From positions 53,818,477 through 53,882,476 of the forward strand of contig JAIUCV010000003.1 of assembly GCA_026724425.1 (NCBI GenBank): 64,000 nt of DNA, in the 5' to 3' direction. Positions 48,831 to 62,399 of this stretch are shown here, one piece after another. A program made the position numbers and the translations under genes. This DNA is from Erythrophleum ivorense (lineage: Eukaryota > Streptophyta > Magnoliopsida > Fabales > Fabaceae). Within the stretch, counting starts at the first letter, position 1, and each line of letters starts with the position of its first letter. The notes beneath the pieces were generated by a model that was not told the origin of the DNA, ran no database searches, and worked only from the letters and a program-made list of their open reading frames with translations.

Positions 48831-51800
48831 CTAAGATTGAAGTCTAAGCCGATTGAAGAAGACCAAAAAATGGTACTCAGGGGCCCAGTACACAAATCCA
48901 ACAACTGGCCCTGCTTTAATGTACTGCAAAATCCACAGAAGACTTCTTGTAATCAGATCCATTAGCACAAAAACAATAACAGATAATGTCAAGCCACAGA
49001 TACAATAATCAGGATAAAACAATGGGATAAAATTGAAAGATCCAAACCTTCCCATCTAGGATCACTAGTTCACCATCAACCCATCGAGGATTCCGAAACC
49101 CTGGCTCAGCAAGCCTTCCTTGGCCTTTATATCGAGCAATCTGAAATATCAATAAGATCATAAGGTACTTCAGAAACATAAAATATCTTCTATTTCACTT
49201 AATTACTATCAATACAAGAAAAAAATTAAGGGAAGAGGGGTAGAGGATGAAGAACAAAATGAGAACAAAGAAATGGGAGTCACAAAAAGAATAAAAGTTA
49301 CCATACCACTCCAAACTCTTCTGGAATTATCCCTTTATGAGGAAGCTGATACCTCTTACCAACTTTTGCACGAAATGCTACCTAAGGAGAACAAGAAACA
49401 TAACCAATGAGATATATCAGACAGGCTACATAATGAGTAATTAGCTCAAAAGTGAATGAAAATCTACCACCAACATAAAAGGCAAAAAGAATCAGCAGCT
49501 TATGCTTAACCTAGAGTCACAATACATTAATCATAACAGCCTTTTTCTCAGAGAAAAAAACAAAACTACTAACTGTCAACAGAATATGTTGAAAAATTTT
49601 CCTTAACCTAGTAATAAAGTTAAGCAAATGCGCTTTTCATTGGCAAAGATGGCTCCCTATAAACAAGCATAAGATAACCATATTATAAAGGTGATGCAGC
49701 AGAATACATATGCTACTTTTTCAATTATATTATACATATAATTCCAGTAATGTTGCCGTATACCATAAGTACATAGAATAATTCATGGCCACAAAACACA
49801 CACAAACTCTGCATGATGGTGCTGATCATCAGATAGTTGTGCTAACAAGATGCATAGTTGCATACAACGATTACCAGATGACAGCTGTCAAAATTATCAT
49901 TTATTCAAGTCATCTGGCACATTACTAGCATTGTACCCCACAAAACCGTTAATGACATCACTTCAGTGTCAAGTAGGAGTGGCCATTTAGGCCCACCACA
50001 AAAGACTAACCAAATATAAGACTGAAAATTAGGGCACAGGAAAAAAATTAAGACTTGGTTTTCATCTTTTTTTTTTCCTTTTAAACACATTTTTTTACAA
50101 GAACAAATTATATTAAGGAGACAGAAAGATACTAATGAGGAGAATAGGGTATACACCTAAAGGGAAAAGACAAAACCCTGAAATAATAAACAAAGAAAAT
50201 AAAATAGAAACTTAAACATGCAGTGAAGCTACCTGATCCCTCTGCATATCTAATAGGGACATTCCCTTCAAAAAACCCTAAGCCAAACACAAAAGAAAGC
50301 CACAAACATAATCATAGCCCAAAAGGCATGTAAAGACACAAAGACAACCCTAAGCATACGAGCATTCCACTCCAAAAAAAATATCCAAATCATAGCAAAA
50401 ACTATGCATTGAAACAATTTTCCTTTTTACATATTTACACTCTGTTTGGTTGCCAAAGGAAAAAGGAAAGGAAAGTGGGAAATTTGAAGTAATGTCCATT
50501 ATGTTCTTAAAATCATTACTCAATGACTTCGGCTTCTCTCCCGTTTGGGAGGGAACATGATTGTCTAGTTTGTCTAAATCTGACACTTTCTTTTGCCTTT
50601 TTTTTTTGTTGTGGGGGGGGGGGGGGGGGGGGGGGGGAGAAGAGCAGCAGAGGTTTGCCTAAAATGGATGGTCATGTTCTCTCCCAAATGGGAGAGAAGT
50701 CTAATCCTTACCCAATAGGATCTATCCCTTTTTATAACTTTTTGAAAATAGGGACACAAGTCATTTTTAATATACAAAATTATATTTTTCCTCTTCATTT
50801 CTGTTTTCATTATTAACTTTCTGCGTACCAAATAGAGCATTATAGTACATTAATTCATTACTTTTTGAAGTATAAAATATAAAATGGGTCGGCTTGAACT
50901 TCTGACCAAATTAGTATTGCTAGACCCAGCTGGGCCTTCGCCCATCCCTGGGGCCAAACAAAAGGTCATGGCTTTACTAACTGGAAGCACTATTTTGAGT
51001 TAAACACATATGAGTTGGATTGTTTTCTATTGCTGTTGAACTGCAGGCTTAATAGATAGCAGAATTTAAGGGTCGAAGACAAACTCCAGATCAGATCTCT
51101 ATACCTTCATTTATTTATAATATTCTGAATATAAAGTTTACATACAAGATGAACTCCAAAAGATAAAGATGAATTACAAACCAATCTTAAGATAACTAAG
51201 TTTCCTATTTTCAGAATAAGACAGAAGAATAATCCTAAGAAATGACCCCCCCCCCCCCCCAAAAAACAAAAAAAAAACCATAGAAGAAATTTTATTAAGA
51301 AGAGAAGAGAATATACAAAGTTGGAGGATAAGATATCCTCAAAACAAAAACAAATAAAATAAGTACAAACTCAAAACAGATTAGCATATGAAAATTCCTA
51401 TATAAGGAACTAATCAGTGAAGTAGAGCGGTATAAATTTCTTTGCATGTCTAAAATGGCAACTCCCTTAAAAAGACCATGGGCAGAGCACCAAAGAGAAG
51501 CCATGGAAACAACTCTTTCCTATAACAGCTTTAATGGCAAAGAAATGCCTCGAAGATGTGAGCATTCCTCTCCAACCAGACAAACCATAGATCCCAAAAA
51601 ATCCACATTGCCACAAAATCTTGTTTTCCTCCTTGTTTCCAAACCCTTTATAATGGGAGAAACTGACACAAGGTAGCATGACACAACCAACTCTCTCCAA
51701 AGACAGGAAGAGCCTATTCCACAGATAGCTCACTGCTGGGCATTAAAAGAATAAATGGGCAGATTTTCTGAATCAGATCTACACACGTCATGAGAAATAG

Positions 51801-54800
51801 CTATATATTGGGCCACCTGCAGCATATCATTAGCGTTTATCCTTTTGAGTACTGCAGTCCAAACAAAAGATTTGACCTTGGAGGAGAGAGCTTTAGAATT
51901 CCAAATTTTCTTATCAAAAACAAACCTTTCCCTTGTAGGAGAATAAGGAACTGGAAATAGGATTTGCAAGAGAAAGTACTAGAAGAATCAAGACTCCAAA
52001 CTCTCCTATCAGGACTAGAAGAAAAAGGAACATGATCAATTCAGGACAAAGGGGACTGAAGCTCTCTACTTTCTCTATCATTCAAGTTTCTAAAGAAATG
52101 AAAATGCCGGGATCTATTGCAATTTAAAATAGAAAAAATTTATGGATGGGAGATGTAGAAAGTCAGTTTTACAAGGAAATGCTTCTGAAAAAGAAATATT
52201 ACCTACCCAAGTAGCTTCCCAAAATCCCTTTAAGCCGTCACTGACTTTTAAAGAAATTATTGGCCAAAAGGACAAATATCCTTATGAAATAATTTCCAAG
52301 GATTTGCATGAGTTACATTCAATGCTGCGTTGGCATCTCACCCATTTGGATTTAACCCATACTTACTACAAATAACCTTATGCAACAATACATTCACCTC
52401 AGGAGGAAAACGCCATAACCATTTAGTTGGTAAGGCAGTGCTCTTGGACACCAAATTTTCAAATCCCAAGCCTCCTTCATTCCTAGGTCTACAATAAACT
52501 TCCCAGCTAACCAGATAGACTCTGTTATCCTCTCCTGCTCCTGACCAGAGAAAGTCTCTCATGATCCTCTCAATTTGATGGGCTACACTGCTGGAATTTT
52601 TAAGAGACATGTAGTATATAGGTGTATTGGATAAACAAGACTGAAGAAGAGAGACCAGCCAAGAAATAAAAATCTCCTTTCCAATCATCCAAATGCTTAT
52701 AGATCTTCTGAATAACTAGTCCGAAAAGGAAGTAGCCTTGGATTACCACCCAAGGGCACACCCCAATACATGAGAAGCCATTTTAAAACTTGACATCCAA
52801 CTAGAGCTCTATAAGAAGAAAGATTTTGGCCATCAACGTTATTCCTGCCACACCACTCTTGGTCAAATTTATCTTTAGACCTGAAATAGCCTCAAAAATT
52901 AAAAAATTGAAGGATATAGAGAAGATGTGTAAAACTGTGTCCACCATCCTAGAGGCAAAGGATCATATCATCTGCAAACTGCAAGTGTGAAACCATGACC
53001 ACAGAACCAGCTGTAAGAGCCTTGATCAGACCCCCCCCCCCTTCTGTAGCTCTAGACACGACTTAAAAGATCCACCACTAGAGTAAAAGGAAGGGGGGCA
53101 AGGGGATCTCTTTTGCTAACTCCCTTTTGACCTCGAAAGCAAGATTTAGGTTCACCATAAATAATCACAGAAAAAGTGGCTGTAGAAAGTCAACCCCAGA
53201 TCCATTTCTGCTATCTATCACTAAAGCCTTTCCACCAGCAGTTTTAAATTCAATGTGAGCACTGTAAACTGTAGGGTCTGGAGAAAGGGAGAAAAAGCTC
53301 TGCAAAATAGCACTCTAGACCTCCTCCTCTACAATTTCAAGCATGCTACTTCCATGGGAAAACAATACAATTATTATGGCTATCAAGGCTTCAAGTTGAC
53401 AGCATATTTCTCTATGCCAACCTTACCCAATCCTTGTTAATAAAAAAATTACATTTTCTAGACATGACAAGGTGGCTTCTTGTACTTAATCCTCACTCCT
53501 GTTTGGGTTATAAATGTCAAAGACCATTTCTCCCAAAAGCTTAAGCTGTTAAGGAAAGACCAATGATGAATGATCTTAATAATATCTCCAACATATCCTC
53601 TCATGCAAAAACTCCTTGGGCTAGAAGTGTAACTGTAGATAAAGCACAGGCCTGCCATACATCTTGCTAAACAAGAATGGGGTTGGCAAGGATCAAACTT
53701 CTGGCCACTTGATCAAGAAGGCTTTTATACCATGAAGGCCCTGGGATGGTTTTATTAATAGCTCTAACAATATACATCAAATCATGATCATAAGTTTACC
53801 AAATCATTTTCAAAGCTTTGTACTTTTTTTCCCAGTTCAAATCTATGCCAAGAACTTAGAGCAATTCTTTTTGTCATTTTCAAAAGATAAATAGATTCGT
53901 AAAGTCAAACAAAAAAGAATTCACAACATTACCTGGCCAGCTGGTACATACGGATCCCCTGTTAGTTTCAAGGCTTCAACATACTCATAAAACTCAAGAT
54001 CTGAAGGCTCCCAAGCACCACCATCCTCTTGCCACTGGCCAAATCTACGTCTCAGTTGAATGACTTCTGAGGAGTGAAGACCATGTGCACCAATGTATAG
54101 ACCTGATGAAAATAGAAAATTTTGCTGATCACCATAGATCCAACATATGTAGTCCTACAATGAGCCTCCATATTAAGCTCCTAAACATTCAAAATGACAA
54201 GTTCACTAGAAAATTACCATTTAAAGGATCCGGAGAAGCTGGTACTTCAATACGGTTGAAAATTGTAGACCCAGATAATGGTTGATGGTTCTGAGCCTGG
54301 CTAAGAGTAAGACTTATTAACTCTCCCAAATCTTTCAGAACCTAAAAGAATAATGCGGAACATTATTGTCAAGCAATCTTAAGGAAAACAAACTTCACAA
54401 AAGAAGTTCAATTTTATAAAAATTACATTTTACAGTTATCTATTCCACTTAAGGCCAGTTTAGCATTCATTTCAGTGCTTAAAAGGAGAAGTTTGAGCAC
54501 TGAAAATGACTTGGTGGTGTTTGTTTAATACCCAACAAAAATAAATTGAAACGGAAAACAGATAAATTACTGCAAACATTTGACATATGGGAGGTCAATG
54601 AATGTAACAGGTGGCAACCATATTCTAAATCAAAACATTAGATAACAATAAATTTCCATTAGCATAGTCTCAATTATTAATTAAATGCCAAACATGTCCT
54701 CTAATACACAGCATTTAGAATGAAAATATTTTCTAACATTACAAATTAAGTAGTTAAATTTTCATCACTAAATATTCAGTACTGAATTATCAGTGTTAGA

Positions 54801-57800
54801 TTCAGTTTTATCAAAGATGCCCTTAGTAAATAAAATTTTGTCAAGTGAAAACTTGGACCTACCTTAGAGGGCACCTTTCCCCTACCAATAAACTTAGCAA
54901 GATCAAACATAACATGATCAACAGTGTGTCGACCTTGAATCTTGGTTGATTTATCAGATGAAAGTTTCCCTTTGCCATGACCATTCTGCTGGTTAACTTC
55001 TTTTTCTACAGTAAAGGAAAATGAGCCACGTCCATTCTCCAGCTTAGCAGGAACTCGAAGCAAATCTCTAGTAGACAAATTGCCGGAAAGTTTCTGAACA
55101 AGACCACCAATGACAACTTTAACTGCAATTTCATTTTGCTCTTCATGCCCAATGGTTTCAGGACCAGCATTAATTTGAAGGTCATCATCTCCCTCTTGTT
55201 CACTTTCAGACTTAAAATCTTCAATTTCCAGACTTTCTGTCTCATTTTCCTTCTCTTCCTCTTCCTCCTCCTCTTCATCTTCATCCTCTTCTTCCTCAAT
55301 TATCTGTTCAATCACCTTAGATATTAGATCCTTGTCTATCTTCTCTGGAGCAGTCACTTTCAAAACCTTCACCTTTACTCCAGGAATCATATCCCTCAAG
55401 ACATTCTGAAATCCAGGCATTCCCTCAGCTGGGTTTGAGCCATCATCCTTATCATCACCACTCTCAGGATCTTCAGTACTCACAACAAATAGCTCACTTC
55501 TGTCTTCAGGTGAATCCAGTGAACTCAATCTCTCAGCAGTGTCTGATGCCTTAGAAGAGGCTATTGGGAAATTGGGGACACCCTGTCTTTGCTTTAAGTA
55601 AACAGCCTGGAAAGCACAAGAGACCCTAAGATTAATGTACAAAATGACAGAAGTCACTACGTTCTTATTTGAAATTATAAAGTAGAAAACAAGTAGGAAT
55701 CTGCCAAAAGATGAAGATGAGGATGCTAGCTTAGAGCTACATACAATATAACGGTATCAGTGTAAGTTGGCATGTATAAACAGACAAACAAACATGAGTT
55801 GATCTCTATCCCTTAAAGAACGCATGAACATTATGACTTCCTCTAGCTAGTGCACAAATGAATATACAGACTGCTATATTATACTATTGAATAAGTGACT
55901 AACAATATATGAATTGAAAGAGAAAATATAACTCCGCAAAAAATACTCATAGAATATTAAAGAAACCAGATTACATGAACTGGTACAAAGCATATACACA
56001 CTGCAGTACCATTTAATAAGTATAAATATCTAAATTGAAAGGAATGGGGGAAAAAAGCTATATAGGCATGGAAACAGAATTGCAAGAAAACCAGATGAAG
56101 GGATTGCATGACTGTAGAAGCAAGAGCCAGTAAAAGTTAGTATACTCTTCATCATTAACTCGGCAATATCTGAGGAAAATCTTCAAAGCACAAAGGAATT
56201 TCTTTTAAAAGTATTCAATTAATAAAATTATTTAGTTTACATGCAGTTAATTAATGTAACTACAATATGCATATGAAACCCCCAACTGTGAACAATTCAT
56301 TTGATCTAATGAATAAAAGCCTGATCCTTTATGTTAAGGATATAAACCATCATCACTAGGAAACAAAATCTGTATTCACTCAAAATCTTCTTGTATTTAT
56401 TGTCATGATCTAATCGAAAAATAATATGGAAGTTAAGAAAGTAGAGGATAGATACCTGCAACTTGTATTCACCTTTCTTATTCTTGGTAAGAAAAATTTC
56501 AAACAGAGGAACACCAGCAGCAGATGTAGCAAGTTGCCTGGAAGAATATGGTGAAAAATTCAAAACCAGAAGCCTTATAAGGTAGCAGGATTGCCTAAAA
56601 AATCTTAAGAAACACATCAAAAGGTCCAATTGATATCCAAGACAACCAAATCGAAGTTTACTTGAAACTAGAACAATGGCATTTTGAAGTTGTGCTCCAA
56701 TCTAGGAAGCATGGACACTGACACAGACACAGCGACATGACAGAATCTGAAATATCCATATATAATTTAAAATGTCACATCATGTCTAATATGAGTCTTC
56801 AATATGTGTTCAAACACGGACACGGCTTCTTTTTTGAAATGTCCATCCTTCATAGGTTCCATTTAATGAAAACAGATGGCACAAGGAATAAAAGTCAGTT
56901 ATATCTAATCATGAAAGAAAACGTAATTTACTGTCATCCTTTTTTCCCTTTTTCCTGATAGAAAGTTTACTGTTAACATTGACGTCATTCAGTCATAGAT
57001 AATGACTGCATCTAGTTTCCCACTTTGATTGAGGTTTCCTTGCAACATGGGAACTGAACACTAACGGAAGGAACAAAGATGAATTTAGATAAATATGTCC
57101 TAAATAATCACCCTCAAATGGGCCCGCAATTCCTAGATAGGTTCAGGTTGGACATGTATGAAATAATTCACCATTGATCTATCATAAAAAGTAATGAGCT
57201 ACTAATTGCCACATGATCCAAGGTAGTAGTACAGTCAAAACTGTCTTCCACATTTTTTCATGCATTCACATAACTCATTCCTCCATAATACAGTAATAAA
57301 GTGGTAGCACTAGCATCTCCTTTCCCAAAAAATAGTTTTATGTTTTTATGAAAGGCAGAATTCCTAATCATTAACATCAAGAGAAAGAAACTACCTAGGA
57401 CTATAACTCCTTGCCACATATCTCCCATGTTCCGGAGTTATACGAATAATTAGACCATGTGGGTCATTAACATCTTTTGAAATGCCAGACCACCAACCTA
57501 CCTGAAAGCCAAAATATATTCAAGTTTGAAACATACCACCGTCAGTTAATTCCAGAGAACTAGAATTTACAGGTCAATAAAATGGCAATTTACCAGCAGA
57601 ACACACAAAACAACAATGCACACAAGCTACCTATTTAACTGAATTACTCAAACAGAACTGTCATTTTAAAACCAATTAAGTAATAAGAGAAATGCAGCCT
57701 AATTACACAATGATAATCATATCAAACATGAACATAAATGAATTTCTTCTTTGCTACCCTCCTAAAATTGACTGCTTTTGGATCCCATAACTGATTTGAG

Positions 57801-59875
57801 CTCTGGGAATATATTCACAGACTAAAACTCGTAAAGACAAATAAATTAGCATATAAATTCTGGTGATGAAATCTGACAGAAACAACTATAAAACAGGCAG
57901 TCCCTACTCCCTCATGACTTTCATGGTCACAAATTATTAACCACTACCATAAAATATGATGAAGAACAAACAACTATACCAGAGAAATTCAAGATGAAAC
58001 ACATGCAAACAAATTTCCAACCTAAGTAATAGCAATTGAAGTACGGATACTAGTATTACTAGGGTCAACATATGAAATTGCACATAAATTGGATATCCAC
58101 CAAAATGCAAAAGGTATTCATGCAAGTTTTCATTCCAACATATTTTATTAGAACTCACGAGTCCAGCACCAGCTTTATCTCTTAGAAAAGCTGCATCACT
58201 GTACCGCTCTTCCTTTATGGCTTTCTGAAAATTTTTTTATAAATTTCATATAAGATCATGAGCAAGAAAGAACAAGATTTCAAAGGCAATTAAAGAAATG
58301 CCTTTTTTTCTTGTCTGAAAAGCATTACATGAGCCCAAATTCTTACATTGAGATGAGATATCACTCTGCCAACACTGTCATTGGTAGCTGCAGCTGCAAT
58401 TGCCACCTTAAGCCTAGCAGCATCTTCATAATCCTCCAAATACACAGCACGGCCTAACTGAGACTATTGAGCACGAAACCATGTCAGCAATAGAACGCCT
58501 CCAAACCAAAAGATCAGCCAATGGTTTGCATTATATGACTTCAAAGAATTGCTAGTTTAGTTTAGTAAAGTTCCCAGCTGTGAACTAACGTTCATAGAAG
58601 CTTTTTTGTGCAACACTAGTTAGTTGCCATTATAGCTCGATAAAACTTCTTTAGATTAATGAAAAAACTCACCATGACAGTTACAATGTATTAGTATTCA
58701 TAAGCAAGCCAACAATTTCAGGTATATTTCTTCAATTTTCACCAAAACTACATTTTCATTAAATTTCTATCCAGACATCTTGCATAAAACATTTCATATG
58801 CAATAGAAGAAAAATATTTTAAAACTACATCACCTCAGAGAATGAGCAAGGAATATTAATCATGCAACCAACTGTTACAAGAAAAGCAGATAACAACCTG
58901 GTTTAATAGTATAAGTAGTAAATTAAAGTTAAAATAATAATAGTTTGCTTGATCTGGGCACTCAAGAAAATTGTTTCACTTTCTGTCAACTTACTATCTT
59001 TAGAACAACAAAGTGATTTGCCAACAAAGTAACAAACATTTTCTTCAGACATTAACGTGATTGTTATTGCAATAATCACTTAAGAAAAATTTATTAGATG
59101 AAAAAGAATCACTTAAGAGGTATATTCCATCTTCAATAAAAGGATTATAATATTTTCCTCCCTCTCCCCTCCTCTCTTCTTGCTTAACCTTGTCTAATTA
59201 ATCAAACTCGCAACTTTTAGTTAAATTACATCTCACATAAAATATTTCAAGTGTAATAAACAATAAAATATCAACAGATAATGCCCCACGCTTTTTTTTT
59301 TTTTTTTCATTTTGGCCGAATCATGGAAACTTTAAGTTGAATTAGCTCTTACTTAAGAACCAAGAAGAAACGCAATAAAATGAACTACAAATCAAAATTC
59401 AATTACATGCGTAAATTAGCTATTCCAATCGCACCTTCAGAATTGAGCCGAGACGCTCCTGCTCATCAACATCCTGGAAATGCTTGCGCCATCGATCCCA
59501 ATCCCACTCTTCATCTTGGGGTTCATGTTTCTCCTTCTCTAAGCCATCCTTCTCAGCCACAGTGGCAGTCTTCCCCGCACCCGAAGCCTCATTCCGAAGA
59601 GAATTCAAGTACGAATCGAAGCGCTTGATGGCATTTCTGATGACATCCTGTAGCATCGAGTCCCATCCCCGGTTGACAGAGTTATCGGACGGCGAGGGAG
59701 AACCGGAGGCGGGATTAAGACATCGGCAAAGGGCAGTTGCATCAGCAGAGAGGGAGTAGTGAGAATGCGAAGGGAAGTGAAGTGAAAAGGGTGTTCTTAA
59801 AGGGAAAGGAGAGGAGAATTTGGGGTTTGGGAAGTGGAGATTGGGAGGTGCAGGAGGAGAAGATATGGAAGCCAT
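48831..59875 (-). CDS. EX1: EXECUTER 1, chloroplast singlet-oxygen sensor, complete
   Basis: Eleven exons join in phase: 59875-59435, 58463-58347, 58224-58159, 57501-57395, 56537-56456, 55606-54863, 54341-54218, 54102-53933, 49381-49307, 49140-49048 and 48923-48831 (TAG), giving 703 residues. A Ser/Pro/Phe-rich transit peptide (about 1-50) is followed by WDWDRWRKHF (about 126-135), UVR-like helices (LEDYEDAARLKVAI and EERYSDAAFLRDKAG, 148-208), PGVKVKVLKVTAP before a Glu/Asp run, and the C-terminal sensor domain with DPYVPAGQVAFRAKVG and GPVVGFVYWAPEYHF. EX1 sits at thylakoid margins and relays singlet-oxygen stress to the nucleus; its C-terminal domain is oxidised at a Trp and the protein is then degraded by FtsH. 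That Trp (643 in Arabidopsis, 42nd from the C-terminus) matches W662 here in RNPRWVDGELV. Intron 8 is 4.5 kb because of inserted elements. EX2 is the alternative, but the match is closer to EX1. Confidence 0.96.
50438..50839. mobile_element. Harbinger-like MITE with poly-G loop, in EX1 intron 8
   Basis: The left end CACTCTGTTTGGTTGCC and the right end read in reverse (TGCTCTATTTGGTACGC) form the terminal repeat. TTA flanks both sides (50435-50437, 50840-50842), as in PIF/Harbinger. Inside, TTCTCTCCCGTTTGGGAGGG and TTCTCTCCCAAATGGGAGAG are arranged so the element folds on itself. A run of 25 G (50613-50637) lies near the middle. Confidence 0.8.
51240..53215 (-). mobile_element. 5'-truncated LINE fragment in EX1 intron 8
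   Basis: On the minus strand: RT blocks KWIWG (stop) LSTATFSVIIYGEPK, RDPLAPLPFTLVVDLLSRV and LQFADDMILCL (53215-52970), then QIERIMRDFLWSG (52688-52338). The RT-associated zinc-binding region IWNSKALSSKVKSFVW...RINANDMLQ follows (51969-51730), with an end near poly-C/A at 51240-51280. Stops and shifts are frequent. Typical 5' truncation for a LINE; it lies in the same orientation as the host gene. Confidence 0.88.
54450..54828. mobile_element. Possible MITE in EX1 intron 6
   Basis: AAGGCCAGTTTAGCATTCAT at the left and, reading in from the right, AAGGGCATCTTTGATAAAAC form weak inverted ends. The interior contains ATTCAGTACTGAATTATCAGTG-type text (shown here in parts). Small and non-coding; tentative. 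Confidence 0.35.
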
Positions 59876-60050
59876 GGATACGGAATCTCTATCTACGCAT
59901 GTGGGTGTGAAAGAGAGAGAATGGAAGAGAGATAGCTATCAACGAAATAGAAATAGTGGGTATGTATGTATATGTATATGCGAATACTTGAGAGAGTTCG
60001 GGTTTGTGGCTGTGGGGAAGAAGAGAGGCCGAGTCGCCACTGGAAAATGA
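59876..60050 (-). promoter_or_regulatory. 5' leader and proximal upstream region of EX1
   Basis: The transcribed strand is CT-rich just before the ATG (plus-strand 59910-59935 is GAGAGAGAATGGAAGAGAGA). Upstream of about 60150 the sequence becomes very AT-rich. No TATA position can be assigned with confidence. Confidence 0.35.
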
Positions 60051-62395
60051 GAAAAATTGCTAATAAAACAAAACTTTTGAGTGCGAAACATGAGGCTGTG
60101 AACCTGACAGTAAAATAGGGGATGCCTGGAAAGGATTGAGTAACATGAGGATAAGGATTGAATTTGGGGAAAATTAGTGTGAGGATTTGAAGTTAAAAAT
60201 ATTAATATTGAAGAATTTAATATTTTACAATTATTTAAAAAGATTTAGAGATAGAAAATTTTATTTTGAAATCTTGAATTGTAATTATTTTTATATAATT
60301 TAAAATTTTTTATTTTTCATTATTTAAAATAATTTAAAATTTAAGTCTTTTAGTATGATTATCAATTACAATTTTTTCTTTAGTCAAATTTCAGGACGAC
60401 TTTTTATTTTAGTTAAACTAATTTTTTTAATTCTTATAATTTAACTTAATTTTTAATTTAATTATTATATTTTAAAAATTTATAAATAGATTTTTTATAA
60501 GTTTAAAATTTTTAATTTAATCTTAGCCCTTAAATTTGTTTATGTTTTGTTAAATTTTATTTTTGTTAGTTATCTTAATACTCTAAATATATATGATTTA
60601 TATTAATAAAAGAGTTAAAAATAATAATAGAGTGAAGTTAACTAGCATATATAACATGTAATACAATATTTTTTAATTAATTTAAGTGAATCAATTTGAA
60701 TCACATGTATCCAAAGTATTGAAATAGTACATGATTAAAATGTTAATAAAATTTAATAACATTCTTTAAAGGATATGACTAAATAATTTAATTATAAAAT
60801 TTTAAAGAATAAAACCTAAATTAAAATTTGAGTAATTACAGAGACAAAATGCAAAGTTGAATAATTTTTCAAGCCGCCAACTGATATTGAGGGGTTTGGT
60901 AAGAAAGTGGGAAAGCTCTTTACATACCATACTTCTACAATTTTACACTGTGAAATTCTTGAAATATACATTTACTTCTATTAAAGTTTTGATTTATACT
61001 TTTTTTTTCTAGAATTTATAAAACTTACACTCATATATTACATTAATTTATTTTATTTTAAATTTTCATACATATTTATTGGACACTTCAATTATTTTTG
61101 CTACTTTGAAATAGATTATAAAAAATACACGAAAGGGAAAAATGCATAGATCTAAGTTTTGTTGCCAATTTTGCTGAATAAAAAACTCATAAAAATGGAG
61201 ATTAGGAAGATCTGATTATCGAAATTATTATTTTTTCGCAAAAAAAGACACGAAACTTGAAAAAATAAAGAGAAGAAATAAAAAAATGAAACAGATAAGG
61301 ATCGACCAACCCACAAGACCTTTTCAGGGGGTAGGTGCCACTTCTAATTATTAATAAATCAAAGCTTTCATAGAATGGAAAAAAGTAAAAGGTTAAAAAC
61401 TGCTTTAATTGTGAGGATTGATGGGCCCCGCAGATGCCAATAGATTATCTCCCATATAAAGCAGATTCTCGTAAAAGAGGGAAAAAAAACATAAAAAAAG
61501 TTTAATAAAGTTAATTTAGATTTTTGCTCTTAAAAAATAAGAGCACGTTGTATTGTTCTTCTTTAAAAGTATTTGTTTAGTTTAAATTCAATTTAAATAG
61601 TTTAAATTTCGTTTTCTTTAAATTTTTGAATTTTTTATTTTAAAAGAAAAAAATATAAAATAAAAATAATTTTTAATTATAAACTTTAAAAAATAATATT
61701 TGATAATAAAAAATAAAAAAAATACTAAAATCTAAACTATCTAAATTAAATTTAATAATACTTAAACAGAACCAAATAATTTAATGCCAAGAAACTAGAT
61801 TGGTAACAAGACTTTTACTTATGTGAATCCTACTTTTTATATTTCTTTTTCTCTCACTGAGAAGATCTGTGGTTCAATGTAAATAACAAATGTGGTTTTT
61901 CTTTGGCGCTGAAAAGACCGACGAGAAAAAAAAAACAATAATAATAATAAAAAGATTGCCTTTTGACATAAAGGGCAAAATGCTCCGGTCAGCCCACAGC
62001 AATCTCAAACCTCATACAAATTCCTGAGGGCTTTTTTTTTTTCTTTTTCTTTTGGCCTTTTCCTTTTGAAAACTAAATATGAAAATATTTCTCCTGTTTT
62101 TTTTTTTTCTCAAAACAAATCTTGAACTTTGATAATTCTAGATCCTCAAAAGATGAGTAAGTATTTCTCTAAATTTAGATAGTTTAAATTTAATTTGAAT
62201 GAATTGGTTTTAATTTTTTACATGTTTATAATTAAAATATTATTTTTATTTAACATTTGTATCTTTTTAGATAAAAAATATTAAAATAAGAAAATTAAAA
62301 TATTATTTTAGATCATTTAAATTTAATTCAAACAATTTAAATTAAAATAAATAAATAAAAAGATGAGTAAGTAATCCGTTCAAATTTTGGCGCAT
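60051..62395. other. AT-rich intergenic DNA upstream of EX1
   Basis: No exon, RNA gene or bounded element could be supported. Runs of A/T words dominate 60180-60840 and 61500-61780. There is a short AAT microsatellite at about 61935-61952 and T-runs near 62030 and 62100. Confidence 0.5.
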
Positions 62396-62399
62396 GCAT

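Noticed and set aside
55006..55299. Lys/Arg-rich minus-strand frame in EX1 exon 6
   Set aside because: It is the frame-shifted reading of the GAA/GAG repeat that encodes the acidic run in the true frame.
59380..59759. Plus-strand open frames opposite EX1 exon 1
   Set aside because: They lie antisense to the transit peptide and N-terminal exon of EX1 and show no domain of their own.
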